Source: Agroathelia rolfsii (Eukaryota > Basidiomycota > Agaricomycetes > Amylocorticiales > Amylocorticiaceae). From it: 64,000 nt of DNA. The stretch spans positions 4,464,001 to 4,528,000 of the forward strand of contig JABRWF010000003.1 in assembly GCA_018343915.1 (NCBI GenBank), in the 5' to 3' direction. The notes beneath the pieces were generated by a model. The model saw only the letters and a list, made by a program, of their open reading frames with translations. It was not told the DNA's origin and searched no databases. This document shows positions 33,198 to 44,338 of the stretch, one piece after another (within the stretch, counting starts at the first letter, position 1; every line of letters begins with the position of its first letter). The position numbers and the translations under genes are program-made.

Positions 33198-34094
33198 TAG
33201 ATAGCATTCATATAGAGGAATAAAAAGATATTTGGAGGAAGGGCTCCTGGCCTCGGAAATTCAAGGATCAGTATGTAAATTAGGGAAAAAAAACTTCGAC
33301 ACACTACAAATCCTTACTGTCTATACGATTCATTATTGATACCAAAACACTGGGAGGACGGCTCGGTTAAGGACGGTCAAGAAACCACTCATAAGTACCA
33401 ATGTACCTGTAGTAGATGCCTTGAATCGACCGACATCGCGCTTTTGTCAGATAAAAGTGCAGAGTTGGATTCTAGAATCCCGTATTCCGAGTCCACAATT
33501 CAATGAAGTAATAACTACCTACATATTCGGGCCGCTGCCCTCGAATAACTCTGTGCGTTCGATGAAGTTTATTTAAGTGGGTTAAAATAATAGGATTTTT
33601 TCTCCTTCTGAGCTGTCTCCCCAGCATTTTTGATGAAAATTTGCTATGCAAGTTAAATCTATACTACTATGCGGTAACAAGTAGCACCGCCGAGCTTTTG
33701 GACCCTTGTTCGTATACCAAGTGTAATTCAAATACTCTATAATGTACTGAAGGTTAGCGTAACGCCCAAAATCGAAACGCATTATCCCCTGCCTGTTTAT
33801 ATATGAGAACATCACGTTGTTTTTCTTTTCTCAAAAAATACTTGTCTACGTGAGTTATGCCCCAAGCTCGTTCAAGAATGAAGTCTGATATGGGCACAAT
33901 CGCGATTTTATTCAGTTGAAGCATTGCACAAACTATGTCAAAAAAAACATATTCTAAAACATATGCCTAGCGGGTTAGGTACAGTTTAAAATGAACACCA
34001 AATATCTGAGACTTAGTACTAGTAGGGCTGCTCGGAGGAAGTATCTCGATTACGCATTATGCAGGAATCAAAATATTTTGCATCACGTGACTAT
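33198..34094. other. Intergenic 3' of AKR copy 1
   Basis: AT-rich sequence with no convincing open frame. It leads into an inverted-repeat element beginning at about 34095. Confidence 0.5.
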
Positions 34095-34325
34095 CTTTTT
34101 TTTATTACATTTATATGCCGTATCGTGTACTAAAAACAAACTACGGTGTAAAAAGGGCTGTAGTGTAAGTTACGCGGGATAAGGAAGTGTGGTGTGTCTA
34201 ACTTCCCCCCTATGCCACCACACTCCACACTTCCCTTATTGTCTGAATCTACCCCTTAGCCATTTACACCGTAGTTTGTCTTCAGTACATGATGCGGTAT
34301 ACAAACGTAATAAAAAAAAAAAAAA
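34095..34325. repeat. Inverted-repeat (foldback/MITE-like) element upstream of AKR copy 2
   Basis: Two arms of roughly 100-110 bp face each other around a short loop near 34198-34215. The left arm contains the words tttattac, gtgtact, acaaactacggtgta and ggaagtgtggtgtg. The right arm contains their complements in reverse order, with scattered mismatches and small gaps. Oligo-T lies at the outer left end and oligo-A at the outer right end, so the pairing begins in these runs. No coding capacity is visible. A third copy of gaagtgtggtgtgt follows at about 34336. The structure fits a MITE-like insertion or a hairpin-forming transcript; I cannot define target-site duplications with certainty. Confidence 0.75.
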
Positions 34326-34335
34326 AAAAAAAAAA
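34312..34335 (+). repeat. Poly-A run
   Basis: An uninterrupted run of about 24 adenines at the right outer end of the inverted repeat. Confidence 0.9.
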
Positions 34336-34707
34336 GAAGTGTGGTGTGTAGTAGCATAGGGAGCACGTGACTACTATTTTGGTGGAGATGCCGAGTGGAT
34401 TTCTGTCCAACTTGAATTTACCCACATCATCCCGGAACGGGGAACGATTGTAAGTGAACACTGTGCTTCCGAATCGGTCACCCACTCTAAACTACCATTG
34501 CCTGCCGGTGGTGCTGCGCACAGTTTGCATTACTCATAGGGATGGTTCTCGGTGCTGTGGATGCACTTGGTGATATACCCTTGGACATATTCATCAGCTG
34601 ATCATATAAAAGCCATGCACCCTCTTCGGTCGGAGAAGTGTCATACAGCGTACTCCAATAACTACATCTCCTTATAAATCAAGCAGCCTTTACAAACCTC
34701 TGTCACA
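34336..34707 (+). promoter_or_regulatory. Promoter region of AKR copy 2
   Basis: Elements shared with the copy-3 promoter are gCACGTGACta (near 34372), ACCCACATCATcCCG (34420-34434), CGGTCACCCACT (about 34475-34486), CTGCCGGTGG (about 34502) and a TATA element, tataaaagccatg (34605 onward), about 103 nt upstream of the ATG. The foldback element lies directly upstream. Confidence 0.6.
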
Positions 34708-36140
34708 ATGTCCTCCCAGAACGACGAGCTCTCTAACACCTGGCTTGCTAAGCCCAGAGCTTCTGCGACTGCTTTGGCGCGTCGCCGCCGCCTCGCACCC
34801 AACGCAGGCATCCATGTCTCACCTCTTTGTCTTGGTGCAATGAGCATCGGGGACAAGTGGAATAATTTGATGGGCAGTATGGATCGCGAGGCCTCTTTCA
34901 AGCTGCTCGATGCGTTCTTTGAAGCAGGCGGTAACTTTATCGACACGGCCAACAATTAGCGAGTTTTTCTATTATATTTGCATATAGCTTATTTATTAAT
35001 TTGAATATTAGCCAAGATGAGACCAGTGAAAAATTCATCGGTGAATGGGCAGAGGAAAGGGGTATCCGCGACCAATTGATTATCGCTACTAAGGTTAGTC
35101 ACATTCACAATCTCATCTTTATTAACATCTATGAAACATATTGTGTATCATCTGTATAGTACACTACCTACTACAAACGTCGCGACCCCACCGTCATAGA
35201 TGGATCCTCATTCGTTGGTAATTCACGCAAATCACTTCATTTAAGCGTGGAAGACTCGCTCAAGAAGCTACGTACATCATACATCGACATCATTTATGTT
35301 CACTGGTGGGACTACACCACACCCATCGAGGAAGTTATGGACTCGCTACACAATCTCGTGCAGCAGGGCAAAGTACTTTACCTTGGAATCTCGGATACAC
35401 CCGCCTTCATTGTCTCACGTGCCAATCAGTATGCGCGCGATCATGGCAAGACGCCATTTGTGCTCTACCAAGGCGCATGGAATGTGATGCAGCGAGATAT
35501 AGAGAGGGATATTCTTCTGATGTGTCGAATGGAAGGTGAGCTTTGTTTGATCACGCTCCAGGGTTGAACCATATCTCTTATCGGTTTAATGGTATAGGCA
35601 TGGGCATTGCTCCGTGGAATGTGCTTGCAGGTGGTAAGCTACGCACAGATGCGGAAGAGGAAGAGCGCAGGCAGACTGGCGAAAACGGTCGCACTGCATT
35701 TGGCGACTGGCTGCGTAGCGAAAATGAAGTCAAGATGTCTCATGCGCTTGAGAAAATCGCTAAGGAAGTCGGTGCCAAGTCCGTCCGCGCAGTTGCAATC
35801 GCATATGTCATGCAGAAGGTGCCCTACGTCTTTCCTATCGTTGGTGGTCGCAAGGTCGAGCATTTGCTTTCCAACATTGAAGCACTCGAGGTCGCCCTCG
35901 AGCCTGAGCATATTATCGAGATCGAGGCAGTCCTCCCCTTTGATGTGGGATTCCCTCATAACTTTATTGTGAGTTTCCTTCTTATTTTCATCAGTGATTT
36001 CTGGGCGGTTATCTGATCATGACTTTTATTATTTGTCAAAATAGGGAAATGGCACCAGCTACAATATGTTCTACAGCTCTGTCGCAGAGTTCGAACAATG
36101 GCCTCTGACTCAGGCCATTCTACCTTCCAAACGCGAGTAG
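34708..36140 (+). CDS. Aldo/keto reductase, aryl-alcohol dehydrogenase type (copy 2)
   Basis: This is an NADP(H)-dependent AKR of the AAD family, cytosolic and probably acting on aromatic or other aldehydes; the substrate is not known. The exons are 34708-34958, 35012-35093, 35160-35535, 35598-35968 and 36045-36140 (391 aa). The TIM-barrel signature residues of the AKR tetrad are present: Asp79 (NFIDTANN), Tyr84 (the codon is split by intron 1), Lys111 (IIATK) and His159 (YVHWW). [17 protein letters not shown] near the C-terminus is the cofactor phosphate-binding region. Intron 1 has a GCGAGT donor at 34959 where copies 1 and 3 have GT, so it must splice as a GC-AG intron or less efficiently. 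It is otherwise intact and closest to copy 3. Confidence 0.85.
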
Positions 36141-36956
36141 TTGACGACCTGCAAAGGCCAGACTCCAAAGAGATCTAAAAGAAAGGGTTTTACTGTTTTG
36201 TTACTGGCTTAATATTTATGATAAGCATATTGAAATCTATGTCTTTGTGTTAATTAGATGGCTTGTGTTTTTAAGCGCGAAGAAATCAGGGTACTAGTAT
36301 TATAAGAGGGCAGGAGCGTGATAGTCTACGTGCTGTGTGTAGGAATGGTAACCCCCCCCCCTCCCCCAAGTCAAATCAAAAAGGGAAACAGGTGGATTTG
36401 AGCCCATCTGGACTATAATATCAGAAGCCTCCCTTCTAATCTGGAAGTTACGGAAGGAGAGTGTCATATATGCAAACGATGACTACCAGCAAAGCTGGTT
36501 CTTCAAGAATAACCCAAAGACCATCGTCCTAAAATGCTGCTAAAAAGGTCCTTACAACTCCTGTTTCTGGTGATACGTTATCCCAAGCTCAGCCAGCTCC
36601 ATGAGTTACGGTCAAATCCGTTACAACAACAACTCCTGTACGGGGCGAATCCCGGATCGCAATTTTCTTTTTGGTCCGAAATTTCTCAGCACAAAAGGCT
36701 AAGCGAACCATCTTGCCTATATGCATGTCAGTGTCAGGACCGCCGGTAAGTTCAAGTTAATTGTTTCAGTTCTACACTAGTTAAGCCGACCAGTCGCCTA
36801 AGGCACATCTTTTGGCCGCCTCAATGTAGTAAGCTTGGAGAAACCACTGGCATTGTGGTGAGATGCCTATTCCTTGGCGATACGCTTGAATTTACCAGCG
36901 CTGGACATTACACCTGATCTCTTCCCCCGAGTCGCTCGAGATCTTCACTTAAAGTT
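36141..36956. other. Intergenic between AKR copy 2 and the seven-helix gene
   Basis: 3' region of AKR copy 2, including a C-rich homopolymer near 36350-36366, then sequence without coding character up to the membrane protein start. Confidence 0.45.
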
Positions 36957-38146
36957 ATGTCAATCAACAACACTGTGGCAGTGGGAACTTATGTCCTGGA
37001 AGTATTCTTCTATGGTAAATGAAAAATCATGGTGCACTACCGTCTCACTTTGGCTGTATTTTTAAACTGAAATGTCAGTATCTAACTTGAAGTTACCTAT
37101 CTTATCCTTTTCGGCTGCACCATGTGCTTACTTTGGAACCTTCGGCAATACACCACTCCAGGAGCCGTAATAGTGATAGGCATTGCTCTCTGTCTCTTGT
37201 TCACGTTAGCAACGACACACATGATCATGTCGCTATACTTACTTTCTCTCAACTTCCTCGCTGGTCCAATAATGTCCAGCCAGTCGCCGACGCAATATTA
37301 TGGAGGGGAGGATGCCCGCTTAACTGTAATACTGACAGGCATTTGGGTTGCAACTACGGTCGTCGCCGACAGTCTTGTTGTGAGTATATCAATGAGACTT
37401 TTTTTTAGTTTTGGAATCGCTCTTTAATTCTGTATTCACCTAGATATGGCGTGGCTGGGTGCTTTGGAATAGAAAATCATGGATCGTTTCCGTATTCGCT
37501 GTATTTGAGTTATCTTTTGTTGGTAAGACTCACGATGACACAATTTGTATACATTCTCACTCTGACCCGTATCGAGTCAGTTTGTGCTATTGGTCATGCA
37601 CTTGCGTCTTTACAAAAGCTATCAAAAGCCTCTCTCGGGTTTGCTGATGCAGCCTGGCTTACGAGCATGAGCGTCCTGACACTTTCCACCAACATATCAG
37701 CATCCGGTCTCATTTCTTTTCGTATTTATCAAGCCGGACATTCAATCACTGGTGGCAATGACCCCGTCCGGCGTGGAAAAAAATATCAACAATTGCTATG
37801 GAAGTACCTTGAGTCTGGTAGTATCTATCCTACAGTGATGATAATCTCTGTTCCCCTTTACTTTTCAAATTCGCCCTTCTGGTGGCCCGTCGTCACAGTC
37901 TCTTCACAAATCGTGGGGATGATGCCCACCCTCATGATCCTCGCTGTACTCTTGACTGGCCGTTCTTTGTCGGAAAGCACTACAACTGGCCTGCACCATG
38001 CGGACATGAAATCGTACACAATACCTACGAGACCACCACGAAGCAATGGCAATCATCTCATAGCCACCGAAATTCTCCCCCAACTGACAATCCTTGAAAG
38101 CGGCCCGGAATTCCATGTTCATGCAGTACAAGACTTGAAAAGATAG
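36957..38146 (+). CDS. Seven-helix membrane protein of a basidiomycete-expanded family of unknown function
   Basis: The exons are 36957-37014, 37093-37379, 37444-37522 and 37581-38146 (329 aa), phase-consistent. Hydrophobic helices can be followed from the first exon: VAVGTYVLEVFFYVTYLILFG across the first intron, then VIVIGIALCLLFTLATTH, VILTGIWVATTVVADSLVIW, a helix after WNRKSWIVS, and three more in the last exon. The motif IWRGWVLWNRKSW, directly after a splice junction, is typical of a large basidiomycete family (DUF6533/DUF6534-like) with receptor-like topology. The C-terminal tail is hydrophilic and probably cytosolic. The first exon and the acceptor at 37092 are inferred, since the longer frame at 37122 alone would miss helix 1. 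No ligand or function is known. Confidence 0.7.
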
Positions 38147-40385
38147 AGTCCACCAAGTTGGTATTCCCTCCTGGCGTCAATCATTATATGTAACTTGTTA
38201 TCAACTTCTTTTATTTATTATTATTGTTCATTCATTCATGCGATTATCGTTATCATCTAGATCTCCGATGTCATCCAAGCCCAAAGCCGGCCTAATGAAA
38301 ACTCCTTCACTTTCCTCACACGACAGCCGGTTGGCCACTTACTTGTGACTGGAGGCGCACCGATTACCAGACGCACGTAGCGCAGAGCGTATGAATGACC
38401 CGACATGATATTGTATATTGATGGTACAGTCAACTTAGCCCCGTCATACGCTCAAACCAGTCCAAAAACGCAGCTACACGGCGCACGCCTACATTGCTTG
38501 CACCGAGTCTTAGATCTGATCTCAGCGCACACAGAATATTGCTATTGCTCCTGTCTCCTATATTGGCGGTCGGCTCTGGCATTGTGCTATAGAAGATTAT
38601 AAAGCACGAGTAGAGTTTGGGTGGGCCTGTTAGCGTAAACGATTGTTGTTTTTGTTATGGTTGTTGATTGAAAAGTAGCCCATCGGGTTCCGTTGATGTA
38701 CTGGATGATATATTTAATTTTATCATAACAACGAGGATTAGCATGATGACTCAAGAGAAGAAGAAACTCTCACTCTCAAGGTGTACCAAATCGCCCCTCT
38801 TAACGCTTCTGGTTTTGAGAATATGAAGATGTTACTGTTGCTATTGTCCAACAGGCGGCTACATCCCTCCGTTACCGCCAGCCCATATGTCTGTTGGATA
38901 ATAAGGATAATAAACAGCTACGAATATAGCACGAACTTTTTTGTATGCATCGTAACAATAGTTTCTTTTGTATCTTTTGTATCCTTTTGTCTTATGTCTC
39001 ACAATTAACATACATGTATAAAACCGATACATTTTATCTACCGAATATACAAGTCATTTTCTCATCCCATTTATTCCAATAATGTCTGCCAGTTTGCGCC
39101 ACGCTATAAGGCACGCGAGACTGCCATTGCCGTTAGCAATCACGAGCTTCAAAAGCGAGACGCTCGTTCACGCCTAAGGGTCGCGCCGGAGCCGTATCAT
39201 CTGTGGGCCGTCGACTTCAAGTACAGCGAGGAGGAAATTGACTTTATGTTGTTGCTTTTGCTTTTGCTTTGACCTTGATCATCAGTGCGGACAACTATGT
39301 TTGCAAGAAGGAGAGAGGAGAGCGTGTGCATGCTGAATGCAGAGTGGGGAAAGTGTCCAATCCCACGGCAGAGGCGTAAGCAGCAGTGTGTGAGATCGAC
39401 AGAGTTGTCCGTGCTAAGTAGGATAGGTGATGGATGAAGCAGTAGAGAACAAATATCAATTTCTTCTTGTCAGAAGAAAAATGACATCGTGGGGGTCATT
39501 CCTGTCATATATACGTTTTGTATTCCACCACAACGCCGATGCATTACTGGTGTTTTTAGCGTAGCTTCTTTAGCTGATAGACGTGGGCGCTTCAGCCTGC
39601 GACGACGAGGCGAGCAGCTACTCGAGCCGCCGTCCTCGAGTTTATCATCCTGGGCTGGGTGATCTGCTGGTGGAGGGGGGCATGGAAAGTGCAGACTGGC
39701 TGAAGAATCATCATATGTCGGTGGCTAGTCATTTCATCATGTCTGATTTGTTTACATCGTGGAATGAGTATTAAAACAGGCAAGTAAGCAGGATCGTGAC
39801 CCTAGGAACAATCTTCAAAGATACTAGTAGGAAGAGACAGTAGGCAAATCTGATTTCAGGCTGCTATAGTTATCCTAGTCCGATTCATCACCACCCTCAG
39901 CGTCTGTTTGGCACAAATTTGTTGCAACAATAAATGAATATATAGAACGCTATCCTGGGGTGGCAGTTGTATATTGTGTTAACTTTTCTTCATAGAAGTA
40001 AAAAAGGTAAATAGATGTGGAACAATTACGAGGATAATCGAGAAAAGGAAATGGACGGGACTTTCTGTAAATAAAGAAAGGTTAGCCCCAAATGCCGCTG
40101 CGTCAACTCCCAAGGGAGTTCGAAAGACAAGAGACTTTGGGTTGGAGAGTCCTTGGTGAGCAATCCAGGGGAGGATACGACGTTATGATATGTTACGGAT
40201 GACATCAATGAGATATTGTATTCATGAAAAGCAGTAGACGACCGACAACGGTAAAGAAGTGATCAATAAAATACGCATGACAAGCAAAGGGAATCTCGTA
40301 ATGGTGTTGCAAAGAGGCAACCAGAGAACATAAACTCAAGAAGTAGGAGATGAATCAGGTAGGAGACGCGAGCTACTCATCACTT
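38147..40385. other. Long gene-poor interval 3' of the membrane protein
   Basis: About 2.2 kb without a supportable gene. A hydrophilic open stretch at 39078-39272 is listed separately. A frame at 39583-39774 is preceded by an acceptor-like gctgatag but has no recognisable domain. Confidence 0.45.
39078..39272 (+). other. Unassigned open stretch, possible gene remnant
   Basis: This frame has no ATG of its own. It translates to a charged, gene-like peptide containing FAPRYKARETAIAVSNHELQ and RVAPEPYHLWAVDFKYSEEE, ending in a Leu run and TGA 39270-39272. The composition looks coding, but I see no start, no convincing partner exons and no known domain. It could be an exon remnant or chance. Confidence 0.2.
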
Positions 40386-40943
40386 TACAGCGGTTCAAGA
40401 AACGATAACCCTACGCGGGGGGGGGGTCTGTGGAGCCTACCGGATTTGGAGAAAAGCTACCCACATAGTCCCGAGCACTGCTGCTCCGGTAATCCCAATA
40501 GCCGGGCAGCGTTCAAGGATTCCGTATTGGCTGCTTGATCACTAGCAAATCGAGCGTATTTTGTGGCCGTCTACAGGTCCTAGAGGATCTATCTCTCACG
40601 GCATATATATATTGTTATTTTGATTTATACTCTTGCTTATTATGGTATAGTATCTTGAGACTAATATTCAAATATAGCACTTGCATGCTCCATTACATAC
40701 AGTATTAGTGTGAGTATACAATCAACATATGCATCCTTCATGTAAAGAGAGTATTTGGGCAAAAGGTACTAGTATTTCATGCTCTAGGAAAGATGAATGC
40801 CATGAGCGGCAAGCTGCCTGGCTATTGGGATTGCCGGAGCAGCAGTGCTCGGGACTATGTGGGTAGCTTTTTCTCCGAATCCGGTAGGCTCCACAGACAC
40901 ACCCCCTGCGTAGGGGTGTCTGTCTTTTCTTGAACCGCTGTAA
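40386..40943. repeat. Inverted-repeat (foldback) element with about 125-130 bp arms
   Basis: The left arm (about 40386-40510) begins ttacagcggttcaagaaa and contains ggagcctaccggatt, gctacccacatagtcccgag, cactgctgctccgg and ending gggcagc. The right arm (about 40813-40943) is its near-perfect reverse complement with a few substitutions and small indels, notably around the G-run near 40417-40426. The roughly 300-bp centre (40511-40812) is AT-rich with no open frame. The geometry fits a non-autonomous DNA transposon (MITE) or a long hairpin locus. Target-site duplications are not obvious. Confidence 0.8.
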
Positions 40944-41349
40944 TGAAGAAGAGGTATGAGCTAATCTTTCTTGTCCACCATAACACAGAAAAATAGAGCC
41001 GTTTAAGATAAAGCAAATCCAGATAACTTTCTCACAAAATCAGCAAAGTGGCTACCCACAGCAGTCCTCTCATGGATACAAGAGACCGCTAAGCTATGCA
41101 CTAGCGTCGCCAGCGTCAACACTACCATATTAAGAGTGTGTTTACTACGAATGATACATGTAACTGAGAAAATAATACAGCTGACAAATAGATTATACGT
41201 ATATTCTGACTTATGAAGATGTTTGGAGTATTGAGGTGCGAGTGATGCTATAGAACCTGTTTAAAGGTGAGCCAAAGTAATGGTTGGCTCGAACGAAGAC
41301 CAGCTTTGAAAAAGTTAAAGACTCGGCCCGGGACAGCGGAAACATCACA

Positions 41350-41719
41350 TACGGAAGTATGTCTTGCGGCAATCAAGATCATGTCATGTGACTGAGCAAC
41401 CGAGTGGGTAACGGAAAAAAGTGATGACGAGGCCAATTGACCCACATCATTCCGCGACAAAGAAGCTGTATCCCGGGGTAAGGAATGAGCTAGGGCTAGA
41501 TTGCGAGCAAACATCGACTTCGGTCACCCACTTCGATCAGCTGCCGGTGGAATTACGCATGACCTATAGTAAATCCATACCATCCCTAATCACGGTAATC
41601 AATCAATCGTATAAAAGCCATGTATCCTCCTCGACAGAAAATATCGTCACTCACTACACACTCCCACAACTGCATTCCCTGTTTTACAACTCGAAGATTT
41701 CTTACAAGCACCTCTCATA
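41350..41719 (+). promoter_or_regulatory. Promoter region of AKR copy 3
   Basis: This has the same series of elements as in copies 1 and 2: gTCATGTGACt (about 41393), ACCCACATCATtCCG (41440-41454), CGGTCACCCACT (41521-41532), GCTGCCGGTGG (about 41540) and the TATA element tataaaagccatg (41610 onward), 110 nt upstream of the ATG. Confidence 0.6.
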
Positions 41720-43158
41720 ATGTCCTCTCAGAACGATGAGCTTTCCAATACCTGGCTTGCTAAGCCCAGAGCCCCGGCAACCGCTTTGGCTCGCCGCCGT
41801 CGCCTTGCACCTAATGCAGGCATTCATGTCTCACCTCTTTGTCTCGGTGCAATGAGCATCGGCGACAAGTGGGGTGGCTTCATGGGCAGTATGAACCGCG
41901 AGTCCTCTTTCAAGTTGCTCGATGCGTTCTTTGAAGCAGGTGGTAACTTCGTCGATACGGCCAACAACTAGTGAGTATTTCTTATGTCAGGATTACATAT
42001 GGGTTGATTTACTGAATGGAACAATAGCCAAGATGAAAGTAGTGAAAAGTTCATTGGTGAATGGGCAGAGGAAAGGGGCATTCGTGACCAGTTGGTCATC
42101 GCTACTAAGGTTAGTCTCATTTGCGATCTCATTTGCATCATCAATACTAGTACATGATCCCGGTCCTAATCGTGTCCAAATTTTATAACAGTACACTACC
42201 TACTACAAACGGCGCGACGACACCGTGAAAGACGGCACGTCCTTCGTCGGTAACTCGCGCAAGTCTCTCCATGTAAGTGTGGAAGACTCGCTCAAGAAGC
42301 TTCGCACATCGTACATCGACATCCTCTACGTCCACTGGTGGGACTACACCACACCCATTGAGGAAGTCATGGATTCGCTTCACAACCTTGTGCAGCAGGG
42401 CAAGGTACTCTACCTAGGTATTTCGGACACCCCTGCATTCATCGTCTCGCGTGCAAACCAGTATGCACGCGATCATGGGAAGACGCCATTTGTGCTCTAC
42501 CAAGGCGCGTGGAATGTGATGCAACGCGACGTAGAGAGGGATATTCTTCTTATGTGCCGCATGGAAGGTACGTTTTGTCTCATCATTCCAAAGGTTAAAC
42601 GGCGATTCTCAATAGCGGTACTATAGGCATGGGCATCGCGCCATGGAACGTGCTCGCCGGTGGCAAGCTGCGTACTGACGTCGAGGAAGAAGAGCGCAAG
42701 CAAACCGGTGAGAACGGTCGCTCTGGATGGAGCGACTGGCTGCGTAACGAAAACGAGGTCAAGATGTCGCACGCACTCGAGAAAATTGCAAAGGAAGTTG
42801 GTGCCAACTCCATCCGGGCGGTTGCGATTGCGTACGTGATGCAAAAGGTTCCCCATGTTTTCCCCATCATCGGCGGCCGCAAGGTCGAGCACTTGCTCTC
42901 GAACATTGAGGCGCTCGAGGTCGCCCTTGAGCCCGAGCACATTGCTGAGATCGAGGCGGTATTCCCCTTCGAAGTAGGATTCCCTCACAACTTCATCGTA
43001 AGTTTTCATTTTGGTTCTCCATAGAACGTTGGGGTAAATAGCTAACTGTGATTTTCACAAAGGGCGATGGTACCAGCTACAACATGTTCTACAACTCCGT
43101 TGGCGAGTTTGAGCAGTGGCCTCTGACACAAGCCATCCGACCTTCCAAGCGCAAGTAA
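41720..43158 (+). CDS. Aldo/keto reductase, aryl-alcohol dehydrogenase type (copy 3, intact)
   Basis: The exons are 41720-41970, 42028-42109, 42192-42567, 42627-42997 and 43063-43158 (391 aa), with canonical GT-AG ends throughout. The AKR catalytic tetrad is complete: Asp79 (NFVDTANN), Tyr84 (codon split by intron 1), Lys111 (VIATK) and His159 (YVHWWDY). The protein has the expected TIM-barrel motifs, for example [10 protein letters not shown] near residue 43, [10 protein letters not shown], and the nucleotide-binding [20 protein letters not shown]. It is nearly identical in length and exon structure to copy 2, and it is the best reference for judging the damage in copy 1. The likely role is NADPH-dependent reduction of aromatic or other aldehydes; this is family-level inference. 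Confidence 0.9.
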
Positions 43159-44338
43159 TCGATTACTTGCATACAAGACAGCTTTCAAAGAGAATGTTCC
43201 TGGTATCGGACAATTGAATTAGGTCTTCCTTGTATATGTATATCAATATTATGCAGACAATAATTAACGCATGAGATTACTATGCATTCGAAACTTTGAT
43301 GGTTAGATACATTTACACTCGACACGCACGCATACATCCACCTCACCCAAGTTGCAACAAGACATGCAACCAAACACAATCATAATCGCGTTATTTAACA
43401 TTCCTAACAATAGCCTCGAACTCCTCGAATTTACTGTTGATTGATCATCGATAATCACGCCTTCTCACTTCTCATCCTAATCAGAAAATTTCTCGCAAGC
43501 TCATCAGAATACATATTACAGACGTGCATGCACAGGTGCACGTTTCTGATGTTTCATGCGTAACAACGCCTTCCCAAATTATCGGTGTTTCGTCCCGGAT
43601 GGAAGTTACACGCATGACTGCTTGCTTATGCACTCACCATTCCACAGCCATCACGAAGCACGTACCATGCGCGCGTGTGTGTATGACAATAAATATACCT
43701 GTAGAATGCTGTGGCTGAAGGTGTATATTGATATATCGTTCTAAACTTCCTTTATAAAAGTAGAGAATAAGCCAAAAGAAAAAGAAAAAAGAAATAATGA
43801 TCGATAAAGACAATTAAGATGTAAGAAGAAAAGACTTTAAAAAAGAGAGTTCCTCCAGGTAAAAGAAACCAAAGTGCTACTACCGCAATAAACCCGAGTA
43901 TTTTAAGACAAGGAGGCTTCAAGGGTTTTGAAGAAAACTCTTGGCAATCAAATGGTGTACTATGCCTTTATGTATTTCAAGTTATGGGCGAAAAAGTGTT
44001 CCTGACGAGTTACCTGCTGACTGACGAGGACGATAGATGGGAAAAGGACGATCAACAGAACATGGATGACAGACGAAGGGAATCCCGTAATGAAGAGGTT
44101 ACAGAAGAGGCTCCCAAAGAACGGAGAGATAGAGCCACAAGAGAGAGAAGAAAAAAGAGGTAGACTAGAGGACATGAAATACTCATCACCGTCATGAACA
44201 ACTGCGACTGCGACGACAAAGGGCGAGAAAGAAATTGGAGGGGAGGGAGGTGGCATTATATGTCGACGCTTCCTATCCGCTACGACGCGGAAAAAGGACA
44301 AAGAAATAAAAACCCTTTGAGATCGCGCAAATCACAGA
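43159..44338. other. Intergenic, convergent
   Basis: 3' flanks of AKR copy 3 and of the small membrane protein gene. The minus-strand frame at 43960-44301 lies directly downstream of that gene and has no domain, so I read it as 3' untranslated sequence. Confidence 0.45.

Noticed and set aside
37122..37427. Start of the seven-helix protein at 37122
   Set aside because: It would cut transmembrane helix 1; an upstream exon (36957-37014) joins in phase and completes the helix.
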